From assembly GCA_028702595.1 (NCBI GenBank), contig JAQVON010000009.1, positions 19,878 through 83,877 of the forward strand: a DNA stretch of 64,000 nt, given 5' to 3'. Below, in pieces: positions 11,098 to 21,208 of the stretch (its first letter is position 1; every line of letters begins with the position of its first letter). Position numbers and translations under genes: made by a program. The stretch is from Mariniphaga sp. GTDB lineage: Bacteria > Bacteroidota > Bacteroidia > Bacteroidales > Prolixibacteraceae. The notes beneath the pieces were generated by a model, which did not search any database, was not told the DNA's origin, and saw only the letters and a program-made list of their open reading frames with translations.

Positions 11098-11521
11098 AAT
11101 CTATCCCTAATTTTAAAGAAGTTCAACAAATACTTAAATGTAGTTCGATAGAACTAACTTAATTCGTCATTCATAATTCTTCTCGTTTATCCCGGTAAAT
11201 CGGGATGCTCGTTTCAAAAGAAAATAATGCTGTAAATAAAACCTGTTCAAAACACTCTTTTGATTAATATTCAGACAGATGCAGCACTTGCAACCATGAT
11301 TATATATACGCGGTTGATAAAGATTCATGTGGTTATCTGATATCTTGTATTTTTTCTCATCTAAGTTAGGAATTTTCTTGTAATTTTATTTTACTATCAT
11401 AAAGTGAAGCCTGTTGAGTAATAAAAAATGAAAGTACATAAAAAATGAATTTGATTCTTTACAACTGGCATTAATATTGTTTTATAAGATGCATAAATTA
11501 ATTTACATTAAAAATCCTATC

Positions 11522-12046
11522 ATGAAAACGATTAAAGGAGTTTTATTCATTGTTGTCCTGGTGTTCTTATCGGCATGTGAAGGTGAGCCTGGTCCTCCCG
11601 GAAGAGACGGTCTTGACGGGGAATCATTTTTGGGTTCGGTTTTTGAGATCCAGGGAGATTTTACTTCTGAAAATGAATTCAGTCTTTATTTTCAATTCCC
11701 TCCATCTCTGACCATTTACGAAAGCGATGTGGTGTTGGTATATATCCTTTGGCAGCAGGTGGAAAATGACAACGGAGAGTTTTTGGATGTTTGGCGGTTG
11801 CTCCCACAATCTGTCGTCCTTGAGGAAGGAATATTGCAGTACAATTACGATTACACCTTTCAGGATGTTGAAATCTTCCTGGAAGGAACCATTGACTTTA
11901 GCACCTTACGTGTTTCTGAGGCTATTGATCAGGTATTCCGCATTGTTGTATTGCCGGCTGATTATAATCTTTCCGCTCAGCAGGAGCTGAGTGATTACAA
12001 CCTCTTTATGAAGTCACTGGGTGTTAATCCGGAAGTTATAAAATAA
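11522..12046 (+). CDS. Putative lipoprotein with short collagen-like motif
   Basis: Internal ATG gives MKTIKGVLFIVVLVFLSAC lipobox; GEPGPPGRDGLDGE immediately after Cys. Confidence 0.75.
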   Translation: MKTIKGVLFIVVLVFLSACEGEPGPPGRDGLDGESFLGSVFEIQGDFTSENEFSLYFQFPPSLTIYESDVVLVYILWQQVENDNGEFLDVWRLLPQSVVLEEGILQYNYDYTFQDVEIFLEGTIDFSTLRVSEAIDQVFRIVVLPADYNLSAQQELSDYNLFMKSLGVNPEVIK

Positions 12047-12067
12047 TTAATGTTCGTCTTTAAAGTC

Positions 12068-12195
12068 AAGAGGCTGGTCTGGAAAGTTTGCTGACAAGGC
12101 TTGCGAAATCCAAAAAATGTGAGTTTACTCTATGTAAATAAACATTTTGAGGGCTGGCATAACGCAGTCAGCTGACTTTATGGACTGGCCCTTGG
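12068..12195 (+). repeat. Single foldback (imperfect palindrome), MITE-like
   Basis: AAGAGGCTGGTCTGGAAAGTTTGCTGAC pairs with GTCAGCTGACTTTATGGACTGGCCCTT; inner arms CAAAAAATGTGAGTTTAC / GTAAATAAACATTTTG. Confidence 0.5.
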
Positions 12196-12323
12196 AAGCC
12201 GTTGAAAAAGTGAGCCAATGTATCTGCTGTTTTATCATACCCAATAATGGAGTAGCATTTCTTGAAAAAGATACTCTGGTTGCCATCCTTCAGGAAGGTT
12301 GATGGATCTATCATATGATGATT

Positions 12324-12779
12324 TCATTTGCGGGGGATTTTGAATCTTTTTTCTGTATTTTCCAGCAATAAAATTCTTTTCCGGTAATCAACAATGGCAT
12401 TGTACTTCATTAGGAAATCACCGCCCAGTAAACCACAAACCTGTATGTTGGCGGCACCTGAGTACAATTTATTTATATGCGAAAGGTCGATGAGTGCAAC
12501 CTGCAGATTTTTCACCAGCAATTTCCCAAAAAAAAATGGCTTCATACTGGCAACTTTTGTTTTGACAGGGATATCAATGATCCCGGCTGTATGTATTAGT
12601 CCTCCATTTTCAACAGGCAAAGAATAGTTATTCTTCAAATTCTCATCAAATACAGTTTTTGAAGCCCCGGTATCCACGATCCATCTACCGGATTCTCCCT
12701 GGGAAAATTCCGATAAAACGATCAGATGAAAATTATCATCTTCCAGTTCAATGATTTGTATTGGTAGTTTATATCTCAT
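12324..12779 (-). CDS. Retropepsin-like aspartic protease family protein
   Basis: WIVDTGASKTVFDE (DTG active-site motif); CGLLGGDFLMKYNAIVDY C-terminal motif. Confidence 0.8.
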   Translation of the reverse strand: MRYKLPIQIIELEDDNFHLIVLSEFSQGESGRWIVDTGASKTVFDENLKNNYSLPVENGGLIHTAGIIDIPVKTKVASMKPFFFGKLLVKNLQVALIDLSHINKLYSGAANIQVCGLLGGDFLMKYNAIVDYRKRILLLENTEKRFKIPRK

Positions 12780-12864
12780 TTGCCCGACAAGAAAAAAAAC
12801 GGTTGATTCACCAGAACCAACCGTATATTCAGAACAATTGTATAGCTATTTCCGGGTGAATCTT

Positions 12865-13026
12865 AGAGACTGTTTTGATTTTGTTTTTTAGAAATATTTT
12901 GATCTGTTTTTTGCTCAGACAAGGCAAAATTGACGCGAATAGCCATAGCTATTTAAGGGAATTTTGCAGCAGTTTGAGTGAAAAAGACGCAAAATAGAAT
13001 AAATGGATAAATTTTAAACAGTCTCT
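12865..13026. mobile_element. Foldback MITE copy A (~162 bp)
   Basis: TIRs AGAGACTGTTT / AAACAGTCTCT; flanked by TTA/TTA when the element is taken as GAGACTG...CAGTCTC; near-identical to copies at 14293, 22757 and 60001. Confidence 0.88.
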
Positions 13027-13961
13027 TATAATATATTCATTTTATCAAGAACATCCATCACATTTTTGACAGCTTTTGCCGACTGGTGTAACAATTGCAT
13101 TTCCTGGTCATCCAGATTCACTTCAATAATTTTTTCCACACCATCTTTCCCGAGTTTCACGGGCGAGCCCATGAAGATATCGTGTAATCCATATTCTCCC
13201 TCCAGTTTTACACAGCACGGAAATATTCGTTTCTGGTCCATAATAATTGCTTCTACCATTTGAGCTGCCGCAGCTCCGGGGGCATACCAAGCAGAGGTTC
13301 CCATCAGGTTAACCAGTTCGCCTCCCCCTTTTTTTGTTCGCTCAATAATGGCATTCAGCTCTTCCTCATCAATAAATTCTGTAACCGGAATCCCCGAAAT
13401 GGTTGTAAACCGTGGAAGTGGCACCATGGTATCCCCATGGCCTCCCATGAGCAGTGCCTGAATATCGAGAGGTGAAATATCAAGTGCTTCAGCCAGGAAG
13501 GCACGATAACGAGCCGTATCCAGGATTCCTGCCATACCCATAACCTGGCTTTTGGGTTTTCCTGCAGTCAAAAACGAGGTGTATGTCATAATATCCAATG
13601 GATTGGATACAACAATAATTTTCGCTTCAGGTGAATACTTCACTACATTTTCTGTGACACTTTTTACAATACCGGCATTGATAGAAATGAGATCATCACG
13701 ACTCATACCCGGTTTCCGGGGAACACCTGAAGTGATAACAACAACCTCAGAACCAGCTGTCTTCGAATAATCATTGGTATAACCCACCAATCGTGTATTG
13801 TAATAGTTAATCGGTGCAGTTTGCCATAAATCAAGAGATTTCCCTTCAGAAAGACCCTCTTTTACATCGATCAAAACAACCTCCTTAACTATTTGCTTCT
13901 CGGCAACGATATGTGCACACGTTGCACCAACATTTCCTGCTCCGATAACTGATACTTTCAT
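13026..13961 (-). CDS. mdh: Malate dehydrogenase (LDH-like type)
   Basis: MKVSVIGAGNVGATCAHIVAEKQIVKEVVLIDV; GMAGILDTARYRAFLAEAL; GGHGDTMVPL. Confidence 0.96.
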   Translation of the reverse strand: MKVSVIGAGNVGATCAHIVAEKQIVKEVVLIDVKEGLSEGKSLDLWQTAPINYYNTRLVGYTNDYSKTAGSEVVVITSGVPRKPGMSRDDLISINAGIVKSVTENVVKYSPEAKIIVVSNPLDIMTYTSFLTAGKPKSQVMGMAGILDTARYRAFLAEALDISPLDIQALLMGGHGDTMVPLPRFTTISGIPVTEFIDEEELNAIIERTKKGGGELVNLMGTSAWYAPGAAAAQMVEAIIMDQKRIFPCCVKLEGEYGLHDIFMGSPVKLGKDGVEKIIEVNLDDQEMQLLHQSAKAVKNVMDVLDKMNIL

Positions 13962-14026
13962 ATTGAATATGAGTTTATTTCTGTACTAATAATAAACAAA
14001 TTAAATGCAAATTGTTTTCAGTGGTG

Positions 14027-14034
14027 CAAAGATA
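14027..14034 (-). promoter_or_regulatory. -7 element TATCTTTG upstream of mdh
   Basis: TAnnTTTG on minus strand, about 65 bp upstream of the mdh ATG. Confidence 0.5.
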
Positions 14035-14292
14035 ATTGAAAAAAATTATGATTTATTTTTTTAACTGGTAGCAGAATCGGTTTAATGATTTGATAAAGCA
14101 CAAGTTGTAACAAATTTCGCAAGAGTAGTCACAGTCATATATATAGTCCAGTCAACGTAAAATTTCCATCATCAACACCGGAGGGGGAAGTTTTCTGAAC
14201 TTCCAAAATGATTTATTTGTGGCATTCAAGAAATTACCTGAATGCGGCCTGGGAAAATTTGGGAATTACTTTTAAAAAATTCCAATTTAATA

Positions 14293-14454
14293 AGAGACTG
14301 TTTTGATTTTGTTTTTTAGAATTATTTTGATCTGTTTTTTGCTCAGACAAGGCAAAATTGACGCGAATAGCCATAGCTATTTAAGGAAATTTTGCAGCAG
14401 TATAAGTGAAAAAGACACAAAATAGAATAAATGGATAAATTTAAAACAGTCTCT
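14293..14454. mobile_element. Foldback MITE copy B (~162 bp)
   Basis: AGAGACTGTTTTG...AAAACAGTCTCT; TAA/TAA target duplication. Confidence 0.88.
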
Positions 14455-14593
14455 AAGATTTAAAGAATATTATATTTGTAAAATATAATGACCATGACAA
14501 ATCATGCCACAACGAGTTCCATAACTATTGTAACCCGGGAGGGATGCTGTTTTTATTTACTTGAATACAATACATTAAAATAAATTTATCCTT

Positions 14594-16810
14594 ATGAAAC
14601 GAAACATTTCAGTACTAATCTTAGCTTTATTCATGGCCTGTTTGGCAAAAGCCCAGCTAAAACCTCAAAACACCGACAGCTGGTTTCCCTTTACCCCAAC
14701 CAATACAACAGAACCCGGTATTATTGGAATGCAGGAATGGTTAGATGCCCCGGCGGGGAAGCATGGATTTGTCCAAATCAGGGATGAAAAGCTTGTTTTT
14801 GAAAATGGGCAGGAGGTTAAATTTTGGGGAACGAATATTTGCAGTCGCTTGCCTTATGTTCCTGCAGAAAAAGCCGATAGTTTTGTTCATTTCATTGGGA
14901 AATACGGCATAAATGCTGTCCGGTTCCATAAATTCACATGGTATGCATACCATGAGAACAAATCGACAGAATTCAACCCTAAAATGTTTGAACGGTTCGA
15001 TTATTTCCAGTCCAGGCTGCGGGAAAAAGGGATTTATTATGGCTGGTCACATATTTACGGGCATAAAGTAATGCCTGATGACAGCAGCCGGCTTCTGGCT
15101 TATTCTGAAATAAAAAATCTGAATTATCCCTGGTCTCATTTGAATGGCACGACCTCCAGTTTGGTAAATTTTGCCCCCGATTTACAAGATTTAAGCATTG
15201 ATTTGACTGTTCATATGCTCAATCATGTAAACCCACATACAGGATTAAGATATGCAGATGATCCCGGATTAGCCTTTATTGAGTTTCAGAATGAGGACAA
15301 TATTTTTTGGGGGGCTATTGAGCAGTCGTTGGAGCAGGCTCCATCCTACAGGGCTTTGCTTTGTAATCAGTTTTCCCTGTGGCTGAAGGAAAAATATGGC
15401 TCTCAGCAATTGCTCGAAAAAGCATGGGGCTCCCAGAATCTTCCGGATGGAGAATCACTTGAAAAAGGGAATATCTATCCGCAACCCAATCATAGTCTTT
15501 TTAGCAGTGAATACAACAGGTCGTTAAAAGAAAATCGCCCCATGCCGACTCACATCCTGGATAAAATGCGTTTTTTATATGAAAAACAGGTAGAGTTTTA
15601 CAAAAAGTTTGAAGATGCCATCCGTAACACCGGATATAAGGGAGTATTAGTAGGTTCCTGCTGGCAGGCTGGATCAGGATTTTCTCACTTATATAACCTG
15701 CACAACGACTACTTAACCGGCATGATTGACCGGCATAATTACTACGGCGGAGGATCCGGCGGACATAATCTGACAGAAGGCGCTGTAAGAAATATATCCC
15801 TGTTATCACAGCCGGGATCAGGATTGTTGAGCTCCGGGCTTCAGGATGTAATTGACCGGCCTTTTTCATTCTCGGAATGGATGAGCTTAGTGCCCAATGA
15901 ATGGACAGCCGAAGCTGCCCCTTTGGTTGCTGCCTATGGAATGGGACTTCAGGGATGGGATGCTTCTTTTTCGTTCGCTACTGATATTCCAAGATTCTCA
16001 CGGTACCTGCAATCGGAAGGACATGGAGTATACAATGCAACCAGTCCACTACACATGGGACTTTATCCAGCTCTGGCGCGAATGGTTTACAGAAACGATG
16101 TTACTGAAAGCCCTGTTCTCGGAACCAGAAATGTGCATATCCCATCAATGGCCAAAGGAATTCTCGATTCTGAAGAATTAGTGGAACAAGGTTATGACGA
16201 CAAGAGTTTTTCGGGATCCGTTTCACCGGGAATGCTGGCAATTGGAAGATTCCCCATCCAGTTTACGGATAAACCAAAAAAAACAGCTATTCCCGAAGTT
16301 CCCCAATACTGGGATAAAAATGGCAAAACAGTAGTCTCTGCTACAGGTGAATTAAAATGGAATTATGGAGAAAGAAAATACGCCTCGATCAATACAAAAG
16401 GTACCAAAGGAATAATCGGTTTTGCTGACAATAAAAATGTGGAACTGGGCGATTGGACAATAACTACTGACAATCCGTTTGCAGTAATACTCATTACCGA
16501 TCTGACACCGAAAGGCGATTTATCAGGATCTGAAAAAATTCTGGTAACTGCAGTTGCCCGGGCACGAAACACCGGAATGGAATATGAATACACAGAAAAC
16601 CGGACACGACTTACAGCCGAAGGGGATACCCCCTTGCGCATGGAACCCGTAAAAGCTTCCATATCAATAAAAAACAAATCAAACTTTGAAGTAATTGCTC
16701 TCGATCAGGACGGACTGTTAACCGGGGAAAAAGTACCTGTGAAAAAAAACAGTTTCACTATTGATGGAGAAAAATATCAGACCTTATACTATTTGATTGT
16801 TAGCAAATAA
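14594..16810 (+). CDS. Secreted glycoside hydrolase (GH-A clan, cellulase/GH5-GH42-like)
   Basis: Signal peptide ending CLAKAQ; VKFWGTNICSRLPYVP...INAVRFHKFTW, LAFIEFQNEDNIFWGAIEQ, PFSFSEWMSLVPNEW. Confidence 0.75.
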   Translation: MKRNISVLILALFMACLAKAQLKPQNTDSWFPFTPTNTTEPGIIGMQEWLDAPAGKHGFVQIRDEKLVFENGQEVKFWGTNICSRLPYVPAEKADSFVHFIGKYGINAVRFHKFTWYAYHENKSTEFNPKMFERFDYFQSRLREKGIYYGWSHIYGHKVMPDDSSRLLAYSEIKNLNYPWSHLNGTTSSLVNFAPDLQDLSIDLTVHMLNHVNPHTGLRYADDPGLAFIEFQNEDNIFWGAIEQSLEQAPSYRALLCNQFSLWLKEKYGSQQLLEKAWGSQNLPDGESLEKGNIYPQPNHSLFSSEYNRSLKENRPMPTHILDKMRFLYEKQVEFYKKFEDAIRNTGYKGVLVGSCWQAGSGFSHLYNLHNDYLTGMIDRHNYYGGGSGGHNLTEGAVRNISLLSQPGSGLLSSGLQDVIDRPFSFSEWMSLVPNEWTAEAAPLVAAYGMGLQGWDASFSFATDIPRFSRYLQSEGHGVYNATSPLHMGLYPALARMVYRNDVTESPVLGTRNVHIPSMAKGILDSEELVEQGYDDKSFSGSVSPGMLAIGRFPIQFTDKPKKTAIPEVPQYWDKNGKTVVSATGELKWNYGERKYASINTKGTKGIIGFADNKNVELGDWTITTDNPFAVILITDLTPKGDLSGSEKILVTAVARARNTGMEYEYTENRTRLTAEGDTPLRMEPVKASISIKNKSNFEVIALDQDGLLTGEKVPVKKNSFTIDGEKYQTLYYLIVSK

Positions 16811-16919
16811 CACCAAATGACCACACGTTTATAAATTCATTCATTATTAATACAAACAAGGAGAATTTAAATGATGCGAGGTCGATTTTATAACATAGAA
16901 AATTAATACTTTTATTCCT

Positions 16920-17789
16920 ATGAAAAATTGGATATTTATATTTCTGTTCTTGCCTGTATTCACTGTATTATCAGCGCAAAACTCAACCCACGACAACAGT
17001 ATACAACTGATTATCCGGGCCGACGACATTGGCTCCTTCCATGCAGCCAATGTGGGTTGTATCGAATCCTATAAAAATGGCATTGCCCGTTCAGTAGAGA
17101 TCATGCCACCCTGTGCCTGGTTTCCCGAAGCAGTGGAAATGTTAAAAGAAAACCCCGGCTATGATGTGGGAGTGCATCTTACACTTACCAGTGAGTGGAG
17201 CAACTACAAATGGAGACCCATAACTCATTGCCCCAGTTTGGTGGATGAAGATGGCTTTTTCCCTCCCATGGTCTGGAAAAACAATAATTTTCCGCCAAAT
17301 TCCTCCATCCAGGAAGCCAACTGGAAAATTGAAGAAATTGAACAGGAACTCCGAGCTCAAATTGAACTCTCTCTGAAATATATTACACAGGTATCGCACC
17401 TTTCCACGCATATGGGATTTACAAGTCTTGACCCGAAAATTGAGGAAGTGGTAAATAAATTAGCTAAAGAATATAAATTAGAAGTAAATATGGAAGGAGT
17501 TCAACGATTTCCCGGATGGGGCAGGGATACCAAACCCAAAGACCGCATTGACAAGTTTTGTGAAAACCTGAAAAATCTGAAGCCTGGGAAGTACCTGTTT
17601 ATTGAACATCCGGCAAGAGACTTTGAAGAGATGAAAACCATCGGGCATACCGGCAGTAATGATGTGGCAGAAAGCCGGGAATGGGTTACACGAGTTTTTA
17701 CCAGCAAAAAGGTCAAAAAAACAATCAAAAAAATGGGTATTCAGGTCATCAGCTATGCGGATGTAAAAAAAGAACAGGGTAAATCTTAA
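16920..17789 (+). CDS. ChbG/YdjC-family carbohydrate deacetylase-like protein
   Basis: Signal peptide; LIIRADDIGSFHAANVGCIESYKNGIARSVEIMPPCAW; DVGVHLTLTSEW. Confidence 0.85.
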   Translation: MKNWIFIFLFLPVFTVLSAQNSTHDNSIQLIIRADDIGSFHAANVGCIESYKNGIARSVEIMPPCAWFPEAVEMLKENPGYDVGVHLTLTSEWSNYKWRPITHCPSLVDEDGFFPPMVWKNNNFPPNSSIQEANWKIEEIEQELRAQIELSLKYITQVSHLSTHMGFTSLDPKIEEVVNKLAKEYKLEVNMEGVQRFPGWGRDTKPKDRIDKFCENLKNLKPGKYLFIEHPARDFEEMKTIGHTGSNDVAESREWVTRVFTSKKVKKTIKKMGIQVISYADVKKEQGKS

Positions 17790-17800
17790 TACCACCAAAT

Positions 17801-18460
17801 ATGAAAATTATAGCTAAAAGATTATTCCTATTTCTTCTTGTGGTACTGATCAGTTTTTCAGTCTATAGTCAGGATCCTTTACGTTATAAAGATGACGTTG
17901 CAAAGCTGGTTCAAAAAGAATATCGTTTCACCGGGAATAAAGAGCTGGTGGTATTTGCCGGGAGCTCAAGCATCAGGATGTGGCATGATGTGGAGGAATA
18001 TTTTCCGGGATTTCATGTAATCAACAATGGTTTTGGAGGTTCTCATTTTACCGATCTCATATACTATTACAATGAACTCATTTTGAAGCACCAGCCCGAT
18101 TATCTGTTCATATATGAAGGGGATAACGACATTGCCGGCAAGAAAAAACCAGCCAAAGTGATAAAACATGCAAAGAAACTCTATCGGATGATTCAACAGG
18201 ACCTGCCCGGAACAAAGGTGGTTTTCATTTCTCCAAAACCCAGCATAGCAAGGGTTCATTTGAAAAAAGAATATGAAGACCTTAACGCCCGGCTTGAAAA
18301 ATTCTGTCAAAAGCAATCGGTTGGATTTGCAGATGTCTGGACCAGTATGGTCGATGAGAATGGGGATGTTTTGGAAGATCTATTTATCAAGGATGGGTTG
18401 CATTTAAATAAAAAGGGATATGACATTTGGGGAAAAGTAATATCAACCCATTTGAATTAA
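17801..18460 (+). CDS. SGNH/GDSL-family hydrolase, secreted
   Basis: Signal peptide; VVFAGSSSIRMWHDVEEYFPGFHVINNGFGGSHFTDLIYY; GLHLNKKGYDIW catalytic block. Confidence 0.87.
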   Translation: MKIIAKRLFLFLLVVLISFSVYSQDPLRYKDDVAKLVQKEYRFTGNKELVVFAGSSSIRMWHDVEEYFPGFHVINNGFGGSHFTDLIYYYNELILKHQPDYLFIYEGDNDIAGKKKPAKVIKHAKKLYRMIQQDLPGTKVVFISPKPSIARVHLKKEYEDLNARLEKFCQKQSVGFADVWTSMVDENGDVLEDLFIKDGLHLNKKGYDIWGKVISTHLN

Positions 18461-18611
18461 GCCGTTAATTAACCATCAAAAAGAAAGGCAGGCATTTACA
18501 AAGCAATAGTGCAACCATAAGCATGCGGATTCATCTGATAACACCCTGGATTATTTCAACCATTTAACAGATCAATAAACATGTAAACATAACCAGATAA
18601 AACTATCAACC

Positions 18612-21182
18612 ATGGCAATAAAACGAATCATTTTTCTGGGAATCATTTGCGTTATTCTCTCTTGTCAAAAATCCGGTCAGCAATCAATCCAGCGGGTTTT
18701 CAACTCGGTTTACGAAGAGGAATATTTAAACCGGGTAGCCTTTCCTATTGGGGGGATTGGAGCGGGGATGATTTGTCTTGAGGGGACAGGAGCCATTTCG
18801 CATATTTCGGTACGAAATAAACCGGATATATTTTACGAACCCTTTCTGATGGGAGTTCTATCCGTTAAGGGCTTAGAAAACGGCACGAAAGTACTGGAAG
18901 GGCCTGTTCCTGACTGGAAGATCTTTGGGAATCCAGGCTCAGGTGACGGGGCTCGCAACAATTCATTTGGGTTCCCCCGGTTTGAAAAAGCATCATTTGA
19001 AACTCGATTTCCCTTTGGGGTCATTCATTTGGAAGACTCAGATATTCCGATGGATGTACAAATAACCGGTTGGAGTCCTTTTATTCCGGCTGATGAAGAC
19101 AACTCGAGTCTTCCTGTTGGTGCCCTGGAATATACCTTCAGGAATACAACACAAAATGAATTGGAGGCTTCATTTTCTTATCATGCTGAAAACCTGATGA
19201 GGATTGAGATTCCCAGTGAATGGGGAGGATTCTATGAAAAAGGTCACTCCATTGTAGGGATTCCCAACGGTTTTATGATGCGTCAAAGGGCCTTGCCCGA
19301 TAAGCCGCATAATAAAGGTGATTTTGCCCTATTCACTGATGATCCGGCAACTGTTGTTGATTTATGCTGGTTCAGGGGAGGCTGGTTCGACTCTCATACC
19401 TTACTATGGAAAGAAATTACTGAATTTTCCTTTTCTGAAGACACAACAACGGTGAACTCTCCGGGAGCATCCCTGTTTATTCCTTTTAAGCTTCAACCTG
19501 GTGAAGAAAAAACGATCAGACTCATGATGGCTTGGTATTCACCCTATTCCACTTTACGGGCAGGTCTGGGGCCGGTATCATCCGAACAGATTAAAACCGA
19601 TCTGGAAAAATGTACCGGGGAAGATGGATGTTGTGACCAAAGTAGCCTGTATTATGAACCCTGGTATTCCGGCAGGTTTAGAAGCATCGATGAAGTAGTG
19701 CGCTATTGGAAAATGCATTACAACGACTTAAAGAAAAATACCAGTTTATTCACCCATTCATTTTACAGCTCCACCTTACCAGGAGAAGTGATCGAAGCAG
19801 TTGCTGCCAACCTTTCCATATTAAAATCACCTACCGTACTCCGGCAAAAGGATGGTAAACTTTGGGCATGGGAGGGCTGCCACGATAGCAGTGGATGTTG
19901 TTATGGATCGTGTACCCACGTTTGGAATTACGCTCAGGCCATACCTCATCTGTTCCCTGATTTGGAAAAATCATTGCGGGAAACAGAATACCTGATCAGT
20001 CAGAATGAGGCAGGACATCAAAATTTCAGAACTTCTCTTCCCATTCAGCCGGGGGGACATGGGTTTCATGCTGCCGCCGACGGGCAACTGGGAGGGATCA
20101 TGAAAATGTACCGCGATTGGCGTATCTCGGGAGATACCGGGTGGATGAAGTCACTTTATCCCAGTGTAAAACAAAGTATCGACTATTGTATTTCTATATG
20201 GGATCCTAAAAGTAAGGGTATCCTGGAAGAACCCCACCATAACACCTACGATATTGAATTCTGGGGGCCTGATGGTATGTGCACAAGTTTTTACCTCGGA
20301 GCACTGACTGCAATCATAGAAATGGGTAAAGTTGCCGGTGATGATGTATCCAGATACATTACCCTTCAGCAAAGAGGGATACAATTCCTGGAAAATGATC
20401 TGTTTAATGGAGAGTTCTTCATTCAGAAAATCACAGTGGAAGGACTAGAGGCTGACGACCCAGTAACTGCTTCAAAAATAGGCATTAACATGGACTACTC
20501 ACCGGAAGCAATCCAACTCCTTCAAAAGGAAGGTCCAAAATATCAATACGGTACCGGTTGTTTGTCGGATGGAATTTTAGGGGCATGGATGGGGAAAATG
20601 GCCGGACTTGATGATTTTGTCGACGATAAAAAAGTAAGGAGCCATTTAAATGCTGTCCACAAATATAATCTTCGCAAAGATCTGTCCGATCATGTGAATC
20701 CACAACGCCCGGGATATGGCCTGGGAAAAGACGGAGGATTGCTGTTGTGTACCTGGCCAAACGGAGGAGATCTTACCCTGCCTTTTGTTTACAGCAACGA
20801 GGTATGGACAGGCATTGAATACCAGGTAGCATCACACCTGATGCTTCATGGAGAAGTTGAAAAAGGACTGGAGGTAGTACGTGAAGTAAGGAAACGATAC
20901 GATGGGCGTATCCGCAATCCTTTTAATGAATATGAATGCGGACACTGGTACGCCAGGGCGATGGCCAGCTACGGATTACTCCAGGGCCTGACCGGCGTGC
21001 GCTACGATGCTGTAGACCAGATCGTGTATATAGATTCAAAAGTTGGGGATTTTACTTCTTTCCTATCAACCGCTGAAGGATTTGGTACCGTTGAGCTAAA
21101 AAATGGGAAAGCAACCCTGAACGTTGTTTTTGGAAATATACCGGTGAAGGAAATTGTGATCAGGGGAGAAAAATTACTTTAG
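18612..21182 (+). CDS. GH116-like (GBA2/non-lysosomal glucosylceramidase family) glycosidase, lipoprotein
   Basis: IICVILSCQKS lipobox; FPIGGIGAGMICLEGTGAISHISVRNKP; HVWNYAQAIPHLFPDLEKSLRETEY; NEYECGHWYARAMASYGLLQGLTG. Confidence 0.87.
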   Translation: MAIKRIIFLGIICVILSCQKSGQQSIQRVFNSVYEEEYLNRVAFPIGGIGAGMICLEGTGAISHISVRNKPDIFYEPFLMGVLSVKGLENGTKVLEGPVPDWKIFGNPGSGDGARNNSFGFPRFEKASFETRFPFGVIHLEDSDIPMDVQITGWSPFIPADEDNSSLPVGALEYTFRNTTQNELEASFSYHAENLMRIEIPSEWGGFYEKGHSIVGIPNGFMMRQRALPDKPHNKGDFALFTDDPATVVDLCWFRGGWFDSHTLLWKEITEFSFSEDTTTVNSPGASLFIPFKLQPGEEKTIRLMMAWYSPYSTLRAGLGPVSSEQIKTDLEKCTGEDGCCDQSSLYYEPWYSGRFRSIDEVVRYWKMHYNDLKKNTSLFTHSFYSSTLPGEVIEAVAANLSILKSPTVLRQKDGKLWAWEGCHDSSGCCYGSCTHVWNYAQAIPHLFPDLEKSLRETEYLISQNEAGHQNFRTSLPIQPGGHGFHAAADGQLGGIMKMYRDWRISGDTGWMKSLYPSVKQSIDYCISIWDPKSKGILEEPHHNTYDIEFWGPDGMCTSFYLGALTAIIEMGKVAGDDVSRYITLQQRGIQFLENDLFNGEFFIQKITVEGLEADDPVTASKIGINMDYSPEAIQLLQKEGPKYQYGTGCLSDGILGAWMGKMAGLDDFVDDKKVRSHLNAVHKYNLRKDLSDHVNPQRPGYGLGKDGGLLLCTWPNGGDLTLPFVYSNEVWTGIEYQVASHLMLHGEVEKGLEVVREVRKRYDGRIRNPFNEYECGHWYARAMASYGLLQGLTGVRYDAVDQIVYIDSKVGDFTSFLSTAEGFGTVELKNGKATLNVVFGNIPVKEIVIRGEKLL

Positions 21183-21208
21183 GGTATTCAAATAAATATT
21201 CCGTTAAA

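Noticed and set aside
11190-11207. ATCCCG-GTAAAT-CGGGAT hairpin
   Set aside because: Six-bp stem with no T tract and no adjacent gene end; not convincing as a terminator.
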